Shown: piece after piece, positions 18,354 to 28,237 of the stretch
Numbering within the stretch: the first letter of the stretch is position 1
Layout of the letters: each line of letters begins with the position of its first letter
DNA from: Celerinatantimonas sp046054165
GTDB lineage: Bacteria > Pseudomonadota > Gammaproteobacteria > Enterobacterales > Celerinatantimonadaceae
Assembly: GCF_046054165.1 (NCBI RefSeq)
Contig: NZ_JBFNXK010000001.1
Coordinates: forward strand, 124,001 to 188,000
DNA: 64,000 nt
Reading direction: 5' to 3'
The notes under the pieces: generated by a model
Database searches by the model: none
Seen by the model: the letters and a program-made list of their open reading frames with translations, nothing else
What the model was told of the DNA's origin: nothing
Position numbers and translations under genes: made by a program

Positions 18354-19142
18354 ATGATTGAATCAAATAAAGCTCGTTTAGAAGCGATCCAAAATAGCCA
18401 TGTCACTGAGCAGATGCTGGAAAATCATAAAAAAATTGACCAGCTTGAGATCGATCATGAAAAAGTTTGGGTCAAACGCTCAGAATCCACTCATTCGAAT
18501 CTTTTTCACCGTTTAGTCTACCGAATGACTAAACTCAAAATTCTGATGCCAGTGGAAAATAAAACTCCCTCTGAAAGTTTGCATTTTGAAGCCAATAAAC
18601 TCCGTTTTTTGGCGCAGCAAGGGATCCCTGTTCCAGAAGTCATTGGTTACGATACTCACTTTCTCTATTTGAGTGATAGTGGTACGGATTTGCGCGACTA
18701 TCTGAAACAAACCGTACTCACCCAGGGCGAAAAAGAAATCATCATCACGAAAGCGCTCAAAGTGTTATGTGCTATCCATAATAACGGCTGCTATCATGCC
18801 GGAGCTCAAATCAAAAATTATACGATCCAAGACGATCAGGTTTCGGCGATCGATTTTGAAGACAGCTTTTCAGATAAATATCGCTTAGAAGATATTCAGT
18901 TTCGCGATTTCTTTCTCTTTCTGTTTTCGTTGGCTTCATTCAATAACAACATTATTTACCAAGAAGTTATCGAATTATATCGTTCTCTGACAGGTAACTC
19001 AGATACTAGAGACCGATTAAAAAATATGGCCCGGAAAACCACCCCGTTACTAAAAAGTATCGATTTTATCTCCGCTCGTAGTTACTTAGGCCATGATGTT
19101 ATGAGTGTTTGCGCTTTATTGTCTTTTATCTTATCAATGTGA
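18354..19142 (+). CDS. Kinase-like protein (LPS-kinase/BUD32 fold)
   Basis: 262 residues. Residues about 80-175 resemble a small bacterial kinase core: F-E-A-N-K-L-R-F-L-A-Q-Q-G-I-P-V-P-E-V (N-lobe), L-C-A-I-H-N-N-G-C-Y-H-A-G (catalytic loop) and A-I-D-F-E-D (metal-binding loop). The catalytic loop shows H-A-G where lipid A/heptose kinases usually have H-x-D, so activity is uncertain. No adjacent partner genes indicate a substrate. The start codon lacks a clear ribosome-binding site. Gammaproteobacterial relatives are annotated as serine/threonine or LPS core kinases. Confidence 0.55.
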   Translation: MIESNKARLEAIQNSHVTEQMLENHKKIDQLEIDHEKVWVKRSESTHSNLFHRLVYRMTKLKILMPVENKTPSESLHFEANKLRFLAQQGIPVPEVIGYDTHFLYLSDSGTDLRDYLKQTVLTQGEKEIIITKALKVLCAIHNNGCYHAGAQIKNYTIQDDQVSAIDFEDSFSDKYRLEDIQFRDFFLFLFSLASFNNNIIYQEVIELYRSLTGNSDTRDRLKNMARKTTPLLKSIDFISARSYLGHDVMSVCALLSFILSM

Positions 19143-19452
19143 TGGCTGACAATTCAGTCATAGATTAACTCACAGATTTAACACTCCGTTTTAATTTCCT
19201 CATGGAACGAGGATCAACCTTCCCCCACTTAGATGTTTAACCATTAAACCACGAATCTATATCGCTTTGGCAATTACCTAATCGATAGGCACTATCTTGA
19301 CTTATCTAGGGTTTGTTGAACTTATATGATTATTTTTACAGCAATCTGAACGGTGTGGTGCCCTGTTCGCTTAATAACCCAAACATAAAAAATGCCGCTG
19401 ACTTCATCGTAAGCGGCATCGTATCTAAACGGATATTTATGATAATTTCAGA
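19143..19452. other. Intergenic spacer with htpG terminator
   Basis: 310 bases between the convergent kinase-like gene and htpG. The only clear structure is the htpG terminator at 19386-19420. I see no coding sequence. Confidence 0.6.
19386..19420 (-). terminator. Terminator of htpG
   Basis: Stem ATGCCGCT / AGCGGCAT (19392-19399 with 19412-19419), loop 12 bases, followed on the minus strand by a run of T. Confidence 0.85.
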
Positions 19453-21366
19453 TTAAACATTGAGTAAACGATTCACTCGCTGAACAAAATCTGCCGGATT
19501 AGCCAGACTTCCTCGTTCAGCTAATTCAGCTTGTTGTAGTAACAACTGAGTCCACTCTTTAAACTGTTGCTCATCCTGTTCATCGGCAACGCGTTTCACC
19601 AATGGATGATCAGGATTCAACTCAAAGATATACTTCTGCTCAGGAACACTCTGTCCGGCAGCTTGCATCAGTTTCAACATCTGAGTACTCATATCGTGCT
19701 CACCGACCACAATACAAGATGGTGTATCAGTCAAACGATAAGTGAGACGAACATCTTTGACCTGTTCACCCAAGGTATCTTTAACCCGCTGAATAAATGA
19801 ACTATATTCAGATTCATCTTGTTCTTTACGTTTTTTCAGTTCTTCATCATCTTCTAGCTCGCCTAAATCCAGATCACCTTTGGTGACAGAAACGAAGGCT
19901 TTTTCTTCAAACTCAGTCAGATGACTCATCAACCATTCGTCAATGCGTTCATGCATCAACAATACTTCAATACCTTTTTTACGGAAAATTTCTAGGTGAG
20001 GACTATGCGCCGCCGCTTCATAACTATCGGCGGTAATATAGTAGATCTTATCCTGTCCTTCTTTCATCCGGCTAATATAGTCGTCTAACGACACCGTTTC
20101 AGCTGAGCTCTCTTCATGAGTCGAGCTAAAGCGTAATAACTTCGCAATCCGTTCTTTATTGGCAAAGTCTTCAGCCGGACCTTCTTTGAGAACATTTCCG
20201 AATTCTTTCCAGAAATTCTGATAGTCGTCCCCTTCTTTCTTCGCTAATTTTTCCAGCATGCTAAGTACTCGTTTAGTACATGCCTGACGAAGATTGGCGG
20301 TAATTTTGGTATCTTGAAGAATTTCACGTGAGACGTTCAAAGGCAGATCATTCGAATCCAAAACACCTTTCACAAAACGCAGGTAATTCGGCATGAACTG
20401 TTCAGCATCATCCATAATAAAGACACGCTGCACATATAATTTCAATCCATGCTGATGTTCTCGGTTCCAAAGATCCCAGGGCGCTTTCGATGGAATATAT
20501 AATAAGCTAGTATATTGCTGTTTCCCTTCAACTTTGTTGTGACTCCAAGTCATTGGATCCGCAAAATCATGTGAAATGTGCTTATAAAATTCTTTATACT
20601 CATCATCGGAAACCTCACCTTTAGCTCGGGTCCACAACGCCTGAGCTCGGTTGATTGATTCCCACTGTGCCGGTTCCCCTGGAATTTTTTCACCATCAGA
20701 GCCGTCCGACTCAGGAACCGCTTCTTTCCACATCTCAACCGGAATACTGATATGATCAGAATATTTGGTCACTAATGAACGCAATTTCCAATCGTTCAAA
20801 AATTCTTCTTCGTCATCCCGAAGATGTAGAGTAATGCAAGTTCCTCGCTGTTTCTTCTCGATATCAGTGATATCAAATTCACCTTTACCTTCAGAAACCC
20901 AGCGAACACCTTGTTCCGCACTGGCACCAGCCGCACGAGTTTCAACAGTCACTTTATCAGCGACAATAAATGCTGAATAAAACCCGACCCCAAACTGACC
21001 AATCAACTGAGAATCAGCCGCTTGATCGCCTGTCAAATTTCCAAAAAACTCTTTGGTTCCGGATTTTGCAATAGTACCCAAGTTATCGATGACTTCATCA
21101 CGGCTCATACCAATACCGTTGTCATCTAATGTAATCGTCTTAGCATCTTTATCAAAACTGATGCGAACATGAAGGGCTGCATCATTTTCATATAATGCAT
21201 TATTTTCCAATGCCTTAAAACGAAGCTTATCCGCGGCATCAGCAGCATTCGAAACGAGTTCCCGTAAAAAAATCTCTTTATTCGAATACAAAGAATGAAT
21301 CATCAAATGCAACAGTTGTTCTGTATGCGCATTAAATTTATGACTTTCAGTGTGTTGTTCTGCCAT
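19453..21366 (-). CDS. htpG: Molecular chaperone HtpG (Hsp90)
   Basis: Bacterial Hsp90. The N-terminal GHKL ATPase has the family motifs L-V-S-N-A-A-D-A-A, D-N-G-I-G-M and G-Q-F-G-V-G-F-Y-S-A-F. The middle domain includes N-V-S-R-E-I-L-Q-D, and the dimerisation domain ends L-N-V. The ATG at 21366 follows GGAG at 11 bases and gives M-A-E-Q-H-T-E-S-H; the upstream TTG at 21375 overlaps that site. At 637 residues it is a little longer than E. coli HtpG (624). Confidence 0.97.
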   Translation of the reverse strand: MAEQHTESHKFNAHTEQLLHLMIHSLYSNKEIFLRELVSNAADAADKLRFKALENNALYENDAALHVRISFDKDAKTITLDDNGIGMSRDEVIDNLGTIAKSGTKEFFGNLTGDQAADSQLIGQFGVGFYSAFIVADKVTVETRAAGASAEQGVRWVSEGKGEFDITDIEKKQRGTCITLHLRDDEEEFLNDWKLRSLVTKYSDHISIPVEMWKEAVPESDGSDGEKIPGEPAQWESINRAQALWTRAKGEVSDDEYKEFYKHISHDFADPMTWSHNKVEGKQQYTSLLYIPSKAPWDLWNREHQHGLKLYVQRVFIMDDAEQFMPNYLRFVKGVLDSNDLPLNVSREILQDTKITANLRQACTKRVLSMLEKLAKKEGDDYQNFWKEFGNVLKEGPAEDFANKERIAKLLRFSSTHEESSAETVSLDDYISRMKEGQDKIYYITADSYEAAAHSPHLEIFRKKGIEVLLMHERIDEWLMSHLTEFEEKAFVSVTKGDLDLGELEDDEELKKRKEQDESEYSSFIQRVKDTLGEQVKDVRLTYRLTDTPSCIVVGEHDMSTQMLKLMQAAGQSVPEQKYIFELNPDHPLVKRVADEQDEQQFKEWTQLLLQQAELAERGSLANPADFVQRVNRLLNV

Positions 21367-21513
21367 TATCTGCAAATCTCCACAATATCTGGCTTAGATG
21401 TAAGGATTGATGGAGTCTATTTGAGGGTTTTTAAGTCTGTTTTCAATAGCAATGCAAAATAAATTTATTGGAATGGCTAATATTTAGCCAGAAACTTACA
21501 ATATTGACCAGAA

Positions 21514-21993
21514 CTACCCGTTATAACAATCATTTCCATCCAGGTTCACATCCCATGATCGAGTCCAGATCTTTTTAGTTCCGAATCCAAGGCGGTTATT
21601 CATCATTTTCATTGATTGAACATAAATTCCCCAGATAGGACTCGGTCTGGCTCTAGCAATTGGAAATTTTTGATAGAAAAGTGCTCTGGCGGCTTTCTCT
21701 GACTCCCCAGCCAGTCGTTCACTCTGAGCGACAAACTGTACCCCTTGCAAATGAGACACATTGGATTCTTGATCGCTTACCGTGCCACAAACCTGACTGG
21801 TTTCCTGCATAATGCGTCCATGCCGGGTTTTCAGATCAGCTAAAATGATAAAGCGTACGTTTTCCCGATCCCAAACATAAAAACAGTTGGCAGCCCACAA
21901 TCCATCATGATCCTGCCCTGCAACGGTCAACACATGATAATGTTCTAAATATTCACTGATTTTTACCAGTGATGCGTCATTCTTCTCGACCAT
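21514..21993 (-). CDS. yhbP: YhbP-family protein (UPF0306, flavin-reductase-like barrel)
   Basis: 159 residues aligning along their length with E. coli YhbP. Shared blocks are L-W-A-A-N-C-F-Y, the K-T-R-H-G segment at about 55-59, L-Q-G-V-Q-F at about 81-86, the F-P-I-A-R-A block and L-G-F-G-T-K-K-I-W at about 134-142. The fold is a pyridoxamine-phosphate-oxidase-like split barrel. The function in E. coli is unknown. It is not adjacent to the E. coli partners yhbQ/yhbS here. Confidence 0.85.
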   Translation of the reverse strand: MVEKNDASLVKISEYLEHYHVLTVAGQDHDGLWAANCFYVWDRENVRFIILADLKTRHGRIMQETSQVCGTVSDQESNVSHLQGVQFVAQSERLAGESEKAARALFYQKFPIARARPSPIWGIYVQSMKMMNNRLGFGTKKIWTRSWDVNLDGNDCYNG

Positions 21994-22323
21994 ACTACTC
22001 TATTCCAATCTCATGCGGAGCAGCCATATCCTTGAATGAAGCGACCATGACAGATCAACCGTCAGACACGGCTTCAGATAACCTGATATTGTTCCTACTG
22101 ATGTGCGCGATAGTATGCCAGAAATTCAGAATTTTTTCTCATCCCATAAATGGACCACTTTGCAACGACGATGCTCTAATAAAATTGCTATAGATGATAT
22201 AGGCTCATTAAGGCACAGCATGTACTCGCTCGCGATTCAGCGATAAAATAACTCTAAAAGTCTGATGACGTGATGCGGCGGTCGCAAACGCATCACAGTC
22301 ACAACAAGTCTTTCTCAATCAAG
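21994..22323. other. Intergenic region with hairpin
   Basis: 330 bases between the enolase-family gene and yhbP, both on the minus strand. A perfect 8-bp stem GTGATGCG / CGCATCAC (22270-22277 with 22289-22296) lies 27 bases after the enolase-family stop, without a T-run. It may be a weak terminator. Nothing else was recognised. Confidence 0.45.
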
Positions 22324-23436
22324 CTAAAAAGCAAACGCTTCTTCATGGTAACAATAAGCTTGATACAACTCAGGATTGATCTCAAAACCGATTCCCGGTG
22401 TGTTGGGCACTTGCACCAGACTCTGACGATCCATCGTCACTTCTGGCAGCATAAAATCGTGTTCCCAATAGCGCGCGGATGGAGGAATGTCATTGGCCAG
22501 CTTAAAGTTTGGCAACGTACTCACAGCCAAGTTATGCGCTTTACCAATGGCCGTGTCTAACATTCCTCCACACCATACGGGAATGCCAGCGTCTTGGCAG
22601 AGATTATGGATCATCAGGGTTTCGGTAATACCCCCCACACGTCCCACTTTGATATTGATGATCTTGCCGCTGCCCAGTTCTATTGCTTTACGTGCATCTT
22701 CTGCCGTGTGAATACTCTCATCAAGGCAGATCGGGGTTTCAATCGCCTGTTGTAATTTGCGGTGATCCACAATGTCATCATGTGCTAAAGGTTGTTCAAT
22801 CATCAAAAGATGGTATGAATCGAGTTTTTTGAAAAATTCAATATCATCCAACGAATAAGCAGAGTTCGCATCAACCATTAAAGTAATGTCACCAAACTCA
22901 CTACGTAATGCTTGCACGTATCGAATATCGTAGCCCGGTTTGATCTTAATTTTAATGCGCTTGTAGCCGGTCTCAAGATAACCTGCCACCGACTGAACCA
23001 AGGCTTCCGGGCTAGGTTGAATACCGATACTCACCCCGGCTTCAACTTTATCTTTCACGCCGCCCAGCTCTTTCCACAAAGGAATACCTTTTAATTTGGT
23101 GAATGCATCCCACACGGCACCTTCTACTGCAGCTTTTGCACATTTATTCCGTTTTATGGGTTCGAATATATCCCGAACTTCCGTTGGATAGCGGATCTCC
23201 CCGGCTTGTTTGAGCATGGGGATCAAGAAATCCTTCATGATGTGATAGGCACCAATATTGGTTTCTTCATTGTAAAAAGGCAGCGCTAACGCAGAACAAT
23301 CGCCATAACCAACCACATCACCGACATGAACCTCAACTACCGTAAAATCTTTATAGGTCATGGTCGCAAAGCTAGTCGTAAATGGACTTTTCAGCGTCAT
23401 CTTCATTTGACGCAATACGATTTTATCAATTTTCAT
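22324..23436 (-). CDS. Enolase-superfamily enzyme, MenC2/N-succinylamino-acid racemase type
   Basis: 370 residues of the muconate-lactonising subgroup. The acid/base Lys is in I-K-I-K-I-K-P-G (about 159-166). Metal ligands are in V-D-A-N-S (about 192), I-E-Q-P-L (about 217) and L-D-E-S (about 243). The second catalytic Lys is in I-N-I-K-V-G-R-V-G-G (about 260-270). This pattern fits o-succinylbenzoate synthase / N-succinylamino-acid racemase. No menaquinone genes are nearby, so an amino-acid-derivative racemase or a dipeptide epimerase-like role is more plausible. The gene starts 21 bases after the MFS gene on the same strand, so they probably form a transport-plus-catabolism operon. Confidence 0.75.
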   Translation of the reverse strand: MKIDKIVLRQMKMTLKSPFTTSFATMTYKDFTVVEVHVGDVVGYGDCSALALPFYNEETNIGAYHIMKDFLIPMLKQAGEIRYPTEVRDIFEPIKRNKCAKAAVEGAVWDAFTKLKGIPLWKELGGVKDKVEAGVSIGIQPSPEALVQSVAGYLETGYKRIKIKIKPGYDIRYVQALRSEFGDITLMVDANSAYSLDDIEFFKKLDSYHLLMIEQPLAHDDIVDHRKLQQAIETPICLDESIHTAEDARKAIELGSGKIINIKVGRVGGITETLMIHNLCQDAGIPVWCGGMLDTAIGKAHNLAVSTLPNFKLANDIPPSARYWEHDFMLPEVTMDRQSLVQVPNTPGIGFEINPELYQAYCYHEEAFAF

Positions 23437-23457
23437 AATTCACCTTCATCCAACAAG

Positions 23458-24678
23458 TTAGGCTGACTGATCCACGTAGGTCACTTCTTTTTTAAGTTTC
23501 TTGGTATGAATCGTCAGACTCATCACCGCCGCAAACAGAGCCGCCCCCATGAGGAATAAAAACGCAGACGAGAAATTAAAGTGATCAATGATGATGCCGA
23601 TGGTCAAAGGTGCGATAAACCCGGCAGCTTGACCCCCAACGTTAATGACACCAATGGCACTGCCGACTTGATGTCCGGGCATCATTTTGGTCGGTAAAGC
23701 GACAGCAACCGCCAGAACAAATGATTTAAAAAAGTAGGCCAATGACTGAGCTATAATCACCTCGGTAATGGTGCTGGCACGGTACATCAGGAAGATGAAG
23801 AAAGCGGTTAATAATGCACAGACCATCAACATGTACTTTTCACGGCCATCAAAAAATTTAAGCATCACCCATCCCCCAATCGCAGTGGCGACACCGGCAA
23901 AAATATAGGGGAATGGCAACACCATACCGACATGTTTAATATCGAGATGGCGTTCTGTCATCAGATAAACGGGCATCCAAGAATCCAGACCTTTATTGAC
24001 CAGACTTAATCCAAACCAAGTTGCAGCCAAACCCCATAACACTTTATTCGACAACACGGATTTCACATCATTGAAACCATATTGTTTCCCACTTTGACTG
24101 AGCGATTTTTTATTAGGAACGGTCAAACCATAGAGGATCACAAAGATAATCCCTAGCACCCCAATCGACATAAAGGCATGCCGCCACCCCAGATAGATCA
24201 CTAAAGGCGCGATCAACATAGGTGCCAACATACTGCCGATATAATTCGACGAGATCAAAAACGAGCTTATTTTCGGCTTTTGTTCGATAGGGAAATGCTC
24301 TGCAGCGTTTTTAATAGAAGCCGAAGGATAGCCACCTTCACCAATACCGAAGAGAAAACGGATCACTAATAATGAAACAAGCGACCAAGCGATCCCGGTC
24401 GTGAACGTAAATACGGACCAACAGCCAATACACACCATGACAATAATTTTGGCGCCGTATCGGTCCGCAAGCCAACCACCAGGAAATTGCATCAACCAAA
24501 AGCCCAGATAAAAAGCACTCATGATCAACCCGATTTCAGTGGAGTTGAGTGACAGATCGTTGGCTATATGGGTTGAACTCATTGATAAAACGACACGATC
24601 GATAAAGGCAATACACCAACCCAGGTAGAGTAAGCTAAATATCCAATAGCGCTTTTTCTTTGAAGTGATATCCATCAT
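23458..24678 (-). CDS. MFS transporter, anion:cation symporter (ACS) family
   Basis: 406 residues with about 12 hydrophobic helices. The MFS signature G-W-L-A-D-R-Y-G-A-K lies between helices 2 and 3 (about 68-77). The N-terminal Y-L-G-W-C-I-A-F-I-D-R-V-V-L-S pattern is typical of the ACS family of organic anion/hexuronate/galactonate importers. GGAG precedes the first ATG by 8 bases. It is first in the operon with the enolase-family enzyme, whose substrate it probably imports, and divergent from a LysR regulator. Confidence 0.82.
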   Translation of the reverse strand: MMDITSKKKRYWIFSLLYLGWCIAFIDRVVLSMSSTHIANDLSLNSTEIGLIMSAFYLGFWLMQFPGGWLADRYGAKIIVMVCIGCWSVFTFTTGIAWSLVSLLVIRFLFGIGEGGYPSASIKNAAEHFPIEQKPKISSFLISSNYIGSMLAPMLIAPLVIYLGWRHAFMSIGVLGIIFVILYGLTVPNKKSLSQSGKQYGFNDVKSVLSNKVLWGLAATWFGLSLVNKGLDSWMPVYLMTERHLDIKHVGMVLPFPYIFAGVATAIGGWVMLKFFDGREKYMLMVCALLTAFFIFLMYRASTITEVIIAQSLAYFFKSFVLAVAVALPTKMMPGHQVGSAIGVINVGGQAAGFIAPLTIGIIIDHFNFSSAFLFLMGAALFAAVMSLTIHTKKLKKEVTYVDQSA

Positions 24679-24814
24679 CCATGGAGCTCCAAATGATCAA
24701 GGAATAAATGTCGGTAAAAACGACTTATTGAATACTAACGATTGGTTATGCATACTTCTATTTCAAAATAATCACGAAGTCATTGCCAAAAAAGCAAACT
24801 TAACGAGGCGACAA

Positions 24815-25747
24815 ATGGATAAGAGCGCATCCATTCCATCTAAATATTTACAAGACACTACCATGCGCTATTTTCTGGAAGTGGTTCGTAGTGGCTCAAT
24901 CAGCGAGGCGGCTAGCCGTTTGAATGTCGCCGCATCCGCTGTTAGTCGTCAAATATCAGGGCTTGAAGATAAATTAGATACGCCGCTCTTCGAACGTCGT
25001 AAATCAGGTATGATCCCCACTGCGGCAGGTGAACTCTTGGCCGCCTATGCTTTTCGCAACCAATTAGAAACCGAGAAAGTCGCCAAAGAAATCCAAGAAC
25101 TGCAAGGCTTACAACGAGGTGAAATTAAACTAGTGTGTACCGCCGGATTTAGTTTGGACTTCATCCCTCAGGTCATTGCTTCTTTTAGAGAAAAATACCC
25201 TCATATCAATTTCAAATTATCGATCGCCGTTGCTGAAGAAGTGGTACGTCGCATTGTAGAGGGAGAATGTGATGTAGGAGTCACCTTTAGTCAAATCCCA
25301 ATGGAAAATCTGCATGTTGCGTATCGTTGTAGCTCCCCTTTAATGGCAGTGGTTCCTCACCATCATCAATTAGCTCATAAAAAAAGAGTGACACTAAATC
25401 AACTCAGCGGCTATCCCATCGCCGTACCAGAACGTCATATTCTCACCCGGCGTCTTTTCGATGCCTGCTGTAGCCGACAAAACCTGATGATCCAACCTGC
25501 GCTGGAAACCACATCGATTAGTAGTCTGTTAGCCTTTGTCCGTTATGCCAATGGTGTATGTATCTCGGCGCATTTGGTTGTCAAGCAATATCTAAAAGAC
25601 CATAACTTAGTGGCTGTTCCGATTGTAGGCGTTGATATCAACGGTTTAGATATTGAAATTAATACGTTATCGGGTCGAACCCTTCCCAAAGCGGTTTCTA
25701 CATTTGTTGAGCACCTCAAATTCGCAATGCAAGCGGAGTTAAACTAA
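24815..25747 (+). CDS. LysR-family regulator of the MFS/enolase operon
   Basis: 310 residues. The winged helix-turn-helix occupies about 18-75 (S-I-S-E-A-A-S-R-L-N-V-A-A-S-A-V-S-R-Q), followed by a periplasmic-binding-like effector domain. The ATG at 24815 is preceded by GAGG; an open frame reaching back to 24665 overlaps the divergent gene. Divergent placement (136 bases) suggests it controls the transporter operon. The inducer is unknown. Confidence 0.85.
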   Translation: MDKSASIPSKYLQDTTMRYFLEVVRSGSISEAASRLNVAASAVSRQISGLEDKLDTPLFERRKSGMIPTAAGELLAAYAFRNQLETEKVAKEIQELQGLQRGEIKLVCTAGFSLDFIPQVIASFREKYPHINFKLSIAVAEEVVRRIVEGECDVGVTFSQIPMENLHVAYRCSSPLMAVVPHHHQLAHKKRVTLNQLSGYPIAVPERHILTRRLFDACCSRQNLMIQPALETTSISSLLAFVRYANGVCISAHLVVKQYLKDHNLVAVPIVGVDINGLDIEINTLSGRTLPKAVSTFVEHLKFAMQAELN

Positions 25748-25883
25748 TGCAACGCTATGGGACATAAATGGGTCGGCCCAACCTTTATCCTTATTCACCC
25801 AGAGACCGCTACATGCACAATGTGGCTCGATTTACCATTTGTTTAACGTAGAACCGCCCTTCCGGACGGCTTTAGTTGCTAAC

Positions 25884-27011
25884 TCATTCTTTTCGAAGGT
25901 TAAACCAGCCAGGCGTGGTTTTTATTGCTTGCCACATGTGGCTGGGAATACTTCGAGCAATCGCATCACCTTCACCTAAATCCGTGAGGAATGCTTCACC
26001 CTGAGCCACTTTTTTAACCCAATCCGGATCGATCACTAAACCTTGTCCGACAGCGACTAAATCAATTCCCAATGCCAAAGCTTGCTCGGCCTGTTCCGGA
26101 GTACGGATCCCACCGGCAGCAATCACCGGCAACCGGTGGTTAATATAAGTCACCAATAAAGCGGTAATAACAGGGCCTTGGGGAGCAATAGATGGATGAG
26201 TTTTTAAGATCCCCCCCGGTTGAGAGATATGTAGATAATCTAAGCCTCCTTCAATCAGGTGATCGATCAGCGGTTTAAAGTCATCTATTTTTAAGCCCCC
26301 ATCCTGTGATTCTTCAGGAGAGATCCGAAAACCAACGACAAATGGACGATCCGCATATTCAGCAACAATCCGCTGTACTTCTTCGACAACGGCCAATGGA
26401 AAGCGCAGGCGATTTTCCAAACTTCCACCCCAACGATCATCACGACGATTAAAATAGGGAGAGAAAAAGTTCTGGAGTAAAAACCCATGCGCACCATGCA
26501 ACTCTACTCCATCGAACCCCGCTTCAATCGCACGCCGAGTAGCTTGACCAAAATCAACAATCAACTGTTGGATTTCCTGCTCTGTTAAGGCTCGAGGCAA
26601 TTGCTGAGCACTAAAAGGATCGGAAGAAGATGGCACGGCGCTCGCACTGACCACATCCCCCTGCTCGATCAAATCAGCCACGGCTTTATTCCCCGCGTGA
26701 AAAAGCTGTAGAATAGCCGGTGCGCCCCCGCTTTTGGCGGCACTCGCAAGTTTTGTTAAGCCAGGAATAAAGCGATCATCAAAAGCGGCAAATTCATCCG
26801 TAAAACCGATTCCGTTAGCGGAAACATGTGAGCAACCGGTGAGGACCAGTCCCACATCCTGACTTCTTCGTTCAAAATAACGGACTTCTTCATCTGATAC
26901 GGTTAAATCATGATTAGCCGACCATGTGGTCATGGGTGCCATGATAATCGAGTTACGAAGCTTTAATCCTTTGGCGAAAGCTTGAGACTTAAATAAGCGT
27001 TTTAAATTCAT
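25884..27011 (-). CDS. Old Yellow Enzyme-family NADH:flavin oxidoreductase
   Basis: 375 residues counted from the ATG at 27011, which has GAGGG 5 bases upstream. The FMN-dependent TIM barrel shows M-A-P-M-T-T-W (about 24), the active-site H-G-A-H-G-F-L-L-Q-N-F (about 170-180), F-N-R-R-D-D-R-W-G-G-S-L-E-N-R (about 186-200) and A-A-G-G-I (about 295). Such enzymes reduce electrophilic alkenes and nitro groups; the natural substrate is unknown. It is divergent from an AraC-type regulator, which probably controls it. Confidence 0.88.
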   Translation of the reverse strand: MNLKRLFKSQAFAKGLKLRNSIIMAPMTTWSANHDLTVSDEEVRYFERRSQDVGLVLTGCSHVSANGIGFTDEFAAFDDRFIPGLTKLASAAKSGGAPAILQLFHAGNKAVADLIEQGDVVSASAVPSSSDPFSAQQLPRALTEQEIQQLIVDFGQATRRAIEAGFDGVELHGAHGFLLQNFFSPYFNRRDDRWGGSLENRLRFPLAVVEEVQRIVAEYADRPFVVGFRISPEESQDGGLKIDDFKPLIDHLIEGGLDYLHISQPGGILKTHPSIAPQGPVITALLVTYINHRLPVIAAGGIRTPEQAEQALALGIDLVAVGQGLVIDPDWVKKVAQGEAFLTDLGEGDAIARSIPSHMWQAIKTTPGWFNLRKE

Positions 27012-27152
27012 CACTACCCTCTTTATGTGATTTTCATTGTCCGGGTAATGTACACGAGTTGTCATTTTCTTCGGGAACCTGATACTCTCTAGCCTCTGCC
27101 TGTTTCTCTCAAATCATGAATAACCATTGGCTAAACAAATGAGACTTAAACA

Positions 27153-28076
27153 ATGTGTGATACATTAGAACAAATTAAAAAAATAGCTAATAAACATATA
27201 GTTATGGGTAAGAATAAGTCAATTTCCGCTGGATTTTCTCTTTATGCTTGTAATACTCCCAGCAATAGTACATGTACAATTACCTCAGTATATGAACCTG
27301 TCCTTCGATTGGTGTTACAAGGTAGCAAAGCGCTTTTATTAGGTCAGCAAGAGCTGCTATATACGCCAGGAAGTTATTTTATCAATGTGGTGGAATTACC
27401 TATATCAAGCCGTATTGCCTCCGCCAGCCCAGAGCACCCTTACATGGCACTATCTGTTCCTATCAATCCAGAAAAATTGGTACAACTGGCCGCAAAATAT
27501 CCCCCCATAGCGAGCACAAAAGCACACTCCGGAATACAGGTTTTTCACGCCAATCAAAGTTTTCTGGAGCCGTGGCTTAAACTGGTAAAATTATTAGACA
27601 CACCGAGTGATCTAGATTTCTTTGCTCCCATGATTGAACAGGAAATCCTCTACCGACTCCTGCAGGATCAACAACTGGGGTTACTCAAACAGCTGTCAAC
27701 CCGAACCCTTCCATTACAGAAAATCCGGTTGGCCATTCAATGGATCCGTGAGCATTACCGCGACAGTTTTACTATCGCGCAGTTAGCTGAGCAAGTAGCA
27801 ATGAGTTCTTCAACATTACATCGTCATTTTAAGGAGATCACCAGCCTGAGTCCGCTGCAATACCAAAAAACATTACGCCTACAAGAAGCCCGGCAATTGC
27901 TGCTTACCGGATTAGACGTCGCTAAAATTGCCTACCAAGTAGGATATGAAAGTCCATCACAATTTAGCCGCGAATATGCGCGAATGTTTAACCGGGCACC
28001 ATCTGCAGATGGTCAACGCCTACGTCATCAAGGATTTAGTCCCGAAGGCTTAATTACGGCACCCTGGGATAATTAA
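27153..28076 (+). CDS. AraC-family regulator with AraC_N domain
   Basis: 307 residues. The N-terminal part (about 20-175) matches the AraC-type N-terminal domain family often paired with oxidoreductase genes: Y-E-P-V-L-R-L-V-L-Q-G and Y-T-P-G-S-Y-F. Two C-terminal helix-turn-helices are at about 200-285: F-T-I-A-Q-L-A-E-Q-V-A-M-S and V-A-K-I-A-Y-Q-V-G-Y-E-S-P-S-Q-F-S-R-E-Y. It is divergent from the Old Yellow Enzyme gene, with 141 bases between starts. Confidence 0.85.
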   Translation: MCDTLEQIKKIANKHIVMGKNKSISAGFSLYACNTPSNSTCTITSVYEPVLRLVLQGSKALLLGQQELLYTPGSYFINVVELPISSRIASASPEHPYMALSVPINPEKLVQLAAKYPPIASTKAHSGIQVFHANQSFLEPWLKLVKLLDTPSDLDFFAPMIEQEILYRLLQDQQLGLLKQLSTRTLPLQKIRLAIQWIREHYRDSFTIAQLAEQVAMSSSTLHRHFKEITSLSPLQYQKTLRLQEARQLLLTGLDVAKIAYQVGYESPSQFSREYARMFNRAPSADGQRLRHQGFSPEGLITAPWDN

Positions 28077-28237
28077 GTCATGACTGCCCACAAAATCATC
28101 CTTTAACAGTTGATCAATAGCCAAGAAGCGCGGCAATAGCGCTTCATTCATGCCTATTAAAGAAGAAGCTCAATCTGGGAGCATTCAGAATCACGGCCCT
28201 GTTCATGCAAAGAGGTCCCAGCCTCTAAAATAATTTC

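Noticed and set aside
21969..22193. Small plus-strand ORF near yhbP
   Set aside because: It overlaps the yhbP start, has no ribosome-binding site and no recognisable sequence.
22270..22296. Hairpin as riboswitch
   Set aside because: Only a short stem, located after the enolase-family gene; no known riboswitch consensus.
24665..24814. N-terminal extension of the LysR gene
   Set aside because: It overlaps the divergent MFS gene start, and the ATG at 24815 has a ribosome-binding site and the family N-terminus.
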